Below are positions 9,130 through 13,820 of a stretch of DNA of 13,820 nt, piece by piece. The notes under the pieces were generated by a model that saw only the letters and a program-made list of their open reading frames with translations, did no database searches and was not told the origin of the DNA. Source of the stretch: Roseivirga sp. UBA6061 (lineage in GTDB: Bacteria; Bacteroidota; Bacteroidia; Cytophagales; Cyclobacteriaceae); the NCBI GenBank assembly GCA_002427745.1, contig DIYF01000041.1, positions 1 through 13,820 of the forward strand, given 5' to 3'. The position numbers were made by a program, and so were the translations under genes. The first letter of the stretch is position 1, and each line of letters opens with the position of its first letter.

Positions 9130-11538
9130 TTATTCGTCTCGTAGCAGTGTACTCGGATTGATATGGGCTGTTTTCAAGCTATGATATGAACTGGTCAACA
9201 GTACAATCAGCAAACAGATCACTCCTGAAATCAGGAAGATATCTGCGTTGATTGAAACCTTATAGGCAAAGGTTTCAAGCCAGGCGTTCATCACATAATA
9301 GCTGACCGGAAAAGCAATAAGGATGGCACCAAGAATCAACCACAGTGTCTTTTTATTCAGTATCATAAGTATAGCTCCAATGTTGGCCCCCAACACTTTT
9401 CTGATACCAATCTCTTTGGTACGATTGGCAGCCTCAATACCGCTGAGTCCAAACAGGCCAATGCAGGCGATAAGTATTCCGGAAATAGCCGAAGCGTTGA
9501 TGATATTATTCCACCTGCGCTGCTTCTTGTATTGATTAGCCAGTATGGCGTCCATAAAGCTGTAATTCAGTTCCTGAGTGGGTGCCACTTCGTTCCAGGA
9601 GGCCTTGATGTGCTCAACGACTTCGTCCGTGTGACTTACATCAAAGTTTACAAAAAGCTCTGAGTGTGCACCGTCACTGCTTACCTGGAAGTAAATAGGG
9701 TCAATTTCCTTCAACAGCTCATCGAAATGAAAGTCTTTTACCACACCCACGACTTTCATACCGTGCACACTCCCGTTATAAGTGGAATCATCCTTGACTA
9801 TGTTATAGTAAAGCTCATTGATTAGGCAGTTTTTACTATTCAGGTCTTCTCCGAATTCTCTGCTAAAATCGCGGCCACTCACCATCTCAATTTCCATTGT
9901 TTTGATGAAATCAACGTCTGTAAACACAGCACGAGGCTGGTACATAATGTCGTTTTGAATAAAGGAGCTTGAGAAAGTACCCCCGCTGAAAATCCCCGAA
10001 GCCCCGCTTACTGCGTTGATATAGGGTGAGCTGGTGAGGGCCGCTCTGAGCTTGGAAGTGAGCTCACTTGTGCCTTTCATCACCAGTACGCTTTCCGAAT
10101 CGTAGCCCAGGTCTTTTTCACTGATAAACCGAAACTGCTTGTGCATAGTGGCACTCATAGATATAAAGAACACGCACATCACAAACTGAAAGACAACCAA
10201 TGGCTGAATAAAGCGGGGGTTGATCTGGCTCGTACTGCGTCCATTAAGCGATTTCATAATATCGAAGCGCGTCATAAACAAAGTAGGATAAATGCTGGCG
10301 ATGACACTGACTACGGCCACTGCGCCCAGAGAAAAGCCTGTCAGCATCAGCAACTCGGTATTATGCATCACAATCTCTACCCCGGTCATTTCATTGAACC
10401 ATGGTAAAAACACCTGAGTGCCTGTAAAGCTAAGCAGTCCGGCCACTGAGGTCAGTAAAAGTACCTCCACATAGAATTGAGTTTTTAACTGCTTGCGGGA
10501 GGCACCAATAGTTTTTCTGATGCCTACCTCGGTCGTCCTGGAAGCCGCAGTTGCCACACTGATACTCACGTAGTTGATACAGGCAATGATAAGAATGATC
10601 AGTGCCACACCCAGCAACATAAAGGTATACACAGGCATAGAGGTGGCATCCAGAGGTGCTGCTTTATTGAAGTAGACATCACTTAAATTCACCAGGTCGT
10701 ATTCATTGACAGGGCTGTTCTCAGACAGTTTTCTCGACTCCCTTTCTCTGGTTATTCTTTTGGCATATTTTTCCTGATAGAGCAGGTTCATCTTTGCCCG
10801 CACCTCATTCAGGTCGGCCTCAGGGCTCAATTCAATAAAAACCGGAGTATGGTTATAGTTCCAGTTGTCTTTTTGGTTTTGATAGTAGTGATTCTGCTCG
10901 TAGCGCATCAGCATATCAAAAGAGAGTGAAGAACGGGTGGGTATTTCGAAAACAGCTCCTACTTCAAATACCTTATTATCCTTCTCATCGATGTTTACCA
11001 CCTGCCCTATCGGGTTTTCTTCTCCAAAGTACTTCTCCGCCAAAGATTTGCTGATGGCTATTTTATCAGGTCGGTCCAGAGCCGTAGTGGAGGAGCCTTC
11101 AAGAACGGGAAATGAGAATAAGTCAAGAAAGACCGGATCAACGTACTTCACATTTTCAGAAAACTGTCTGTTGTTAACCCTGACATCCACACTACCAAAA
11201 CCGTAACGGCTATATCTTTCAATTTCGGGTATGCGATCACTGAGCTCCGGGCCCAGCATGGCAGGATGATAGGCACTCTGCTCCGTGTCTGTTCCTACCT
11301 CAATATCGAACCAGCTGCTTTCGGTTTCAGCATTGTCTACCTGATATTCTACCGCAATGACATTATATATATTGGCCGCATTGGCATGGAAACCATCGCG
11401 CCCGAATTCGAAACGCGCGTATAAAAAGACCAGCATACAGAAAATAAAAGCCATAGACAGCCCCAGCACATTGATGGTGGAATGCAGTCTTCTTTTGGAA
11501 AAATTTCTAACAGCGATTTTAAGGTTGTTGCGAAGCAT
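9130..11538 (-). CDS. P2: FtsX/MacB-type ABC transporter permease, P3-like subfamily (802 aa)
   Basis: A complete 802-residue permease starting MLRNNLKIAVRNFSKRRL, 1 nt after the P1 stop (TAATATG), so probably translationally coupled. Layout: TM1 about 20-42; core 1 about 43-300 with SLAEKYFGEENPIGQ (165-179), TRSSLSFDMLMRYEQN (201-216) and VNEYDLVNLSDVYFN (277-291); TM2 about 303-325; loop TEVGIRKTIGA (336-346) followed by QFYVEV; TM3-TM4 about 357-422, with ASIYPTLFMTR; TM5 about 445-465; core 2 with ASGIFSGGTFSSSF (513-526), INELYYNIVKDDST (573-586) and VVGVVKDFHFDEL (596-608); TM6 about 682-704; loop KEIGIRKVLGA (708-718); TM7-TM8 about 730-786; end INPSTLLRDE. It is the closest relative of P3 in the block, with shared MHKQFR after TM5, INPR before it and the RSS-x-S motif in core 1. 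It is an inner-membrane ABC permease by family; cargo unknown, no ATPase domain. Confidence 0.96.
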   Translation of the reverse strand: MLRNNLKIAVRNFSKRRLHSTINVLGLSMAFIFCMLVFLYARFEFGRDGFHANAANIYNVIAVEYQVDNAETESSWFDIEVGTDTEQSAYHPAMLGPELSDRIPEIERYSRYGFGSVDVRVNNRQFSENVKYVDPVFLDLFSFPVLEGSSTTALDRPDKIAISKSLAEKYFGEENPIGQVVNIDEKDNKVFEVGAVFEIPTRSSLSFDMLMRYEQNHYYQNQKDNWNYNHTPVFIELSPEADLNEVRAKMNLLYQEKYAKRITRERESRKLSENSPVNEYDLVNLSDVYFNKAAPLDATSMPVYTFMLLGVALIILIIACINYVSISVATAASRTTEVGIRKTIGASRKQLKTQFYVEVLLLTSVAGLLSFTGTQVFLPWFNEMTGVEIVMHNTELLMLTGFSLGAVAVVSVIASIYPTLFMTRFDIMKSLNGRSTSQINPRFIQPLVVFQFVMCVFFISMSATMHKQFRFISEKDLGYDSESVLVMKGTSELTSKLRAALTSSPYINAVSGASGIFSGGTFSSSFIQNDIMYQPRAVFTDVDFIKTMEIEMVSGRDFSREFGEDLNSKNCLINELYYNIVKDDSTYNGSVHGMKVVGVVKDFHFDELLKEIDPIYFQVSSDGAHSELFVNFDVSHTDEVVEHIKASWNEVAPTQELNYSFMDAILANQYKKQRRWNNIINASAISGILIACIGLFGLSGIEAANRTKEIGIRKVLGANIGAILMILNKKTLWLILGAILIAFPVSYYVMNAWLETFAYKVSINADIFLISGVICLLIVLLTSSYHSLKTAHINPSTLLRDE

Positions 11539-11545
11539 ATTATTC
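11534..11545 (-). repeat. P1/P2 junction, type B (TAATATG)
   Basis: The same 12 nt as at 6686-6697, joining the P1 stop to the P2 start with a single T between them. It sets the P2 start and suggests stop-start translational coupling. No separate Shine-Dalgarno sequence is seen upstream. Confidence 0.65.
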
Positions 11546-13820
11546 TTCTCTTAGAGATTTAACAGGATTCGTATTGACGATGCGCAGCATTACCATAAAC
11601 ATGGCGACAGAAGCCACCAGATATAGTGATAATACAGGTAAAGCAAAATCAAACAGGTTCAGTGAGATGCGGCTATGATAATCATCAAGCCAGCTGCTCA
11701 GTAAATAGAATATTAAAGGTATGGCCACCAGCCCTCCTAACAGAAAGCTCAGGTTACCATTGAATGACAGAAGTTTTACCAGGTTTACCAACCCGGCTCC
11801 CAATACTTTGCGAATGCTCATTTCCTTCATGCGTCTGACAGCACTGAAGTAAGTCATGCTGACCAGTCCCATGACAGCCAGCGAAACCGCCACCACAGAA
11901 AACAGAGACAGCAGTGACCCGAGCTGCTCATCTGATTTGTACTGCCGGGCAAAGTAGTCGTCCAGGAAAAAAGAGTGATAGATATTGCCGGGAAACACCC
12001 TATCGAATACAGATGCCACAGATGCCTGCAGTTCCGGCAGATCATTTGTGTTATAGTGAATAGAATAGTATCCCCTGCTTTCAGTGTCCAGTCCCAACAG
12101 CAGCGGCTGTTTGGGCATGGCGGGAGATAGTTGATGATAGTCTTTGATGACCCCTACAATGTGGCGAATGAATTCATTTTCAGGAGAAGTGACTCGTTTT
12201 CCCAGGGCCTCTTCAGCTGAGGTAAACCCAAGTGCCTGCACGGCTGACTCATTAATGATAGCCGCACTGTCGTCACTCATGATGTTTCTGTCAAAGTTCC
12301 TGCCCGTGATCAACTCCAGCTCATATAAAGACAGAAAGCTGTGGTCTACCGTATGTTCTGGTATATAGACTTTAGGTGCTTCCGGCAAATCGGCTCTGCT
12401 GATCTGATAAGGATAGATGTTTCCGCCCGGTACTGCATATGAGCTCGCCACCTCCTCTACACCGGCAATGCGCCTCCATTCATTTTTCAGCACTTCAGGA
12501 TTTGCAGAAAAGGCGTCATAGTCAAAATTGCGTGGCCCTTTTACTACCAGAACTCCTTCCACCCGGGTACCCAGGTCAACAGATCTCAACCAATTGAGCT
12601 GTTGGTAGATGACAGAAACGGCAATCAACAGACTCAAAGAAATAGCAAATTGTACTGCTGTGAGGACAGTACGGGTATGTTTGAGTGAACCGGAGATGCT
12701 GGTCAGCTTGTTTTTCATAGCCAGCAATACGTTGACCCGACTCAGTGCCAGAGCGGGATAAGCACCCGAAATCAGACTACCGGCTATCAGGCCTGCCAAC
12801 ACCCAATAGGCTAAAGTTACATCAGGGTTAAAGTCTTGTGGGATATCGGCATATCCTCTTAACTGCGGAAGCAATAACTGATACAGGCTCACTCCGATCA
12901 CAAAGGCCAGCAGATTTACCTGAAAAGCCTCCGTAAACTGTTGCCTGATCAGATAGAGGCGACTTGCACCCAATACCTTTTTAATGCCCGCTTCCTTAGT
13001 TCTGTCCAGACCTCTGGCAATACACAGGTTCACAAAGTTCAACCAGCCCATAGCCAGTATGATCAGGCCGATCAATAAGAAACCATATACCTTTGATCTC
13101 CCTGAATCCAGAGTGCCGGTAGCTTCAAAATCAGATCCCAACCTTATATTTTCTAATGGCTGGAGCGAAATAGTTTCATCCAATGTAAAACCATTTGGCT
13201 GAGGTCTGTGCTGATTGACGACCTGGGCTATTTGTTTTTCAAAAAGACCCGGGTCTACCCCCCCGGCAAGCTTCACATAGGTTTTCATTCGGTCCCATTG
13301 CCAGGAGTCCTGATGGTCGGTACGGTTATGTCTGGCCCCGATTGTTTCGAAGGATTTAATCAAATCAAAGTCCAGGTGAGAGTTGCCTTCCCATTTTTCA
13401 AAAACCCCGGTGATCAGGTAGTCACGTCCATCGTCTTCCCGGAAGGTGAGCCCTACCGGATCGAGATCCCCATAGGTGGCAGCAGCAAATTCATCAGAGA
13501 TCATGGCCATAAAGGGAGCATCAAGAGAAGCCTTGTCTCCTTTGATCAGAGAAAGAGAAAATATCCCAAAGAAGTCCTGAGAAGCAAAAAGCGTTTTGAG
13601 GTCATCACGGAGTATGGTTTGTTCCCCGATCTGAAACTCCGTTAGGATGCCCCCCCTGGAATTATATAGAACTTTGCTGATGGCCTCTACTCCGGCATAG
13701 TTGTCCTCAATCACCCTGGCCATGGCTGGATAAGTGTCGGGACGCTTGCTGGTGAACTCACCATCCGTATGGCGGGTCATGATGAGACGGTAGATACGAT
13801 CGCTTTCCCGGTGGAAGTTA
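11540..13820 (-). CDS. P1: FtsX/MacB-type ABC transporter permease, 5' end cut by window edge
   Basis: The frame is open to the right edge. The 13 codons before the internal ATG at 13780 encode NFHRESDRIYRLI, which is the F-H-x-x-x-D-x-I-Y-R motif found near residues 50-60 in the paralogues. That ATG is therefore not the start, and about 50 residues including TM1 lie outside the window. Numbering the 759 visible residues: core 1 to about 240, with ITGVFEKWEGNSHLDF (136-151); TM2 about 243-265; loop KEAGIKKVLGA (275-285) followed by QQFTEA; TM3-TM4 about 300-358, ending SGAYPALALS; TM5 about 382-405; core 2 with TGRNFD (505-510), NESAVQALGFTSAEEALG (523-540) and IVGVIKDYHQLS (554-565); TM6 about 632-656; loop KEMSIRKVLGA (665-675); TM7-TM8 about 690-746; end NPVKSLREE. 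The core 1 signature A-x-K-[YF]-FG is degenerate (FAAATYG). Core 2 most resembles P6. It is the most upstream member seen; the operon promoter and any regulator would lie beyond the right edge. Confidence 0.94.
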   Translation of the reverse strand, partial: NFHRESDRIYRLIMTRHTDGEFTSKRPDTYPAMARVIEDNYAGVEAISKVLYNSRGGILTEFQIGEQTILRDDLKTLFASQDFFGIFSLSLIKGDKASLDAPFMAMISDEFAAATYGDLDPVGLTFREDDGRDYLITGVFEKWEGNSHLDFDLIKSFETIGARHNRTDHQDSWQWDRMKTYVKLAGGVDPGLFEKQIAQVVNQHRPQPNGFTLDETISLQPLENIRLGSDFEATGTLDSGRSKVYGFLLIGLIILAMGWLNFVNLCIARGLDRTKEAGIKKVLGASRLYLIRQQFTEAFQVNLLAFVIGVSLYQLLLPQLRGYADIPQDFNPDVTLAYWVLAGLIAGSLISGAYPALALSRVNVLLAMKNKLTSISGSLKHTRTVLTAVQFAISLSLLIAVSVIYQQLNWLRSVDLGTRVEGVLVVKGPRNFDYDAFSANPEVLKNEWRRIAGVEEVASSYAVPGGNIYPYQISRADLPEAPKVYIPEHTVDHSFLSLYELELITGRNFDRNIMSDDSAAIINESAVQALGFTSAEEALGKRVTSPENEFIRHIVGVIKDYHQLSPAMPKQPLLLGLDTESRGYYSIHYNTNDLPELQASVASVFDRVFPGNIYHSFFLDDYFARQYKSDEQLGSLLSLFSVVAVSLAVMGLVSMTYFSAVRRMKEMSIRKVLGAGLVNLVKLLSFNGNLSFLLGGLVAIPLIFYLLSSWLDDYHSRISLNLFDFALPVLSLYLVASVAMFMVMLRIVNTNPVKSLREE

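Noticed and set aside
13778..13780. The ATG at 13780 as the start of P1.
   Set aside because: The codons upstream of it, to the window edge, encode the conserved F-H-x-x-x-D-x-I-Y-R motif that lies about 50 residues into the paralogues, and TM1 would be missing.

Overview
The window is a single-strand, wall-to-wall array of six large paralogous membrane-protein genes, all on the minus strand and transcribed right to left. Four are complete. The first (P1) runs off the right edge at its 5' end, and the last (P6) runs off the left edge at its 3' end. All belong to the FtsX/MacB-type (type VII) ABC transporter permease family, in the fused form of about 800 residues: two MacB-like halves in one chain, each with a transmembrane helix, a large extracytoplasmic core domain and an FtsX-like three-helix domain. 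The protein style (MLKNYLKIAFRNL-like starts, KEIGIRKVLGA loops, NP-x-x-x-LR-x-E C-termini), the A-rich leaders without clear Shine-Dalgarno sites and the mid-range GC suggest Bacteroidota, probably a Cytophagales-like marine or soil lineage. The phylum is a fairly secure inference; the order is a guess.

Layout in transcription order: P1 11540-13820 (5' partial), P2 9130-11538, P3 6692-9091, P4 4252-6690, P5 1807-4239, P6 1-1795 (3' partial). Gaps between genes are 1, 38, 1, 12 and 11 nt, so the block is almost certainly one operon. No promoter, terminator, RNA gene, mobile element or CRISPR is visible, and no gene-free stretch exceeds 38 nt. All other open frames, including a 273-codon plus-strand frame inside P4, are shadows of these genes.

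The paralogues are not equally related. P2 and P3 form a close pair with shared signatures. P1 and P6, at the two ends, resemble each other in the second extracytoplasmic domain. P4, P5 and P6 share N-terminal features, and P5 and P6 share nearly the same start-site sequence. The junctions fall into two near-identical types, which suggests stepwise duplication with breakpoints at gene ends.

No ATP-binding subunit (no Walker A or LSGGQ signature) is seen in the window. The permeases must therefore use an ATPase encoded outside it, or act without one. Substrate and function cannot be read from the sequence. Export or resistance to envelope-active compounds, or mechanotransmission across the envelope as in MacB, are possibilities by family analogy only.
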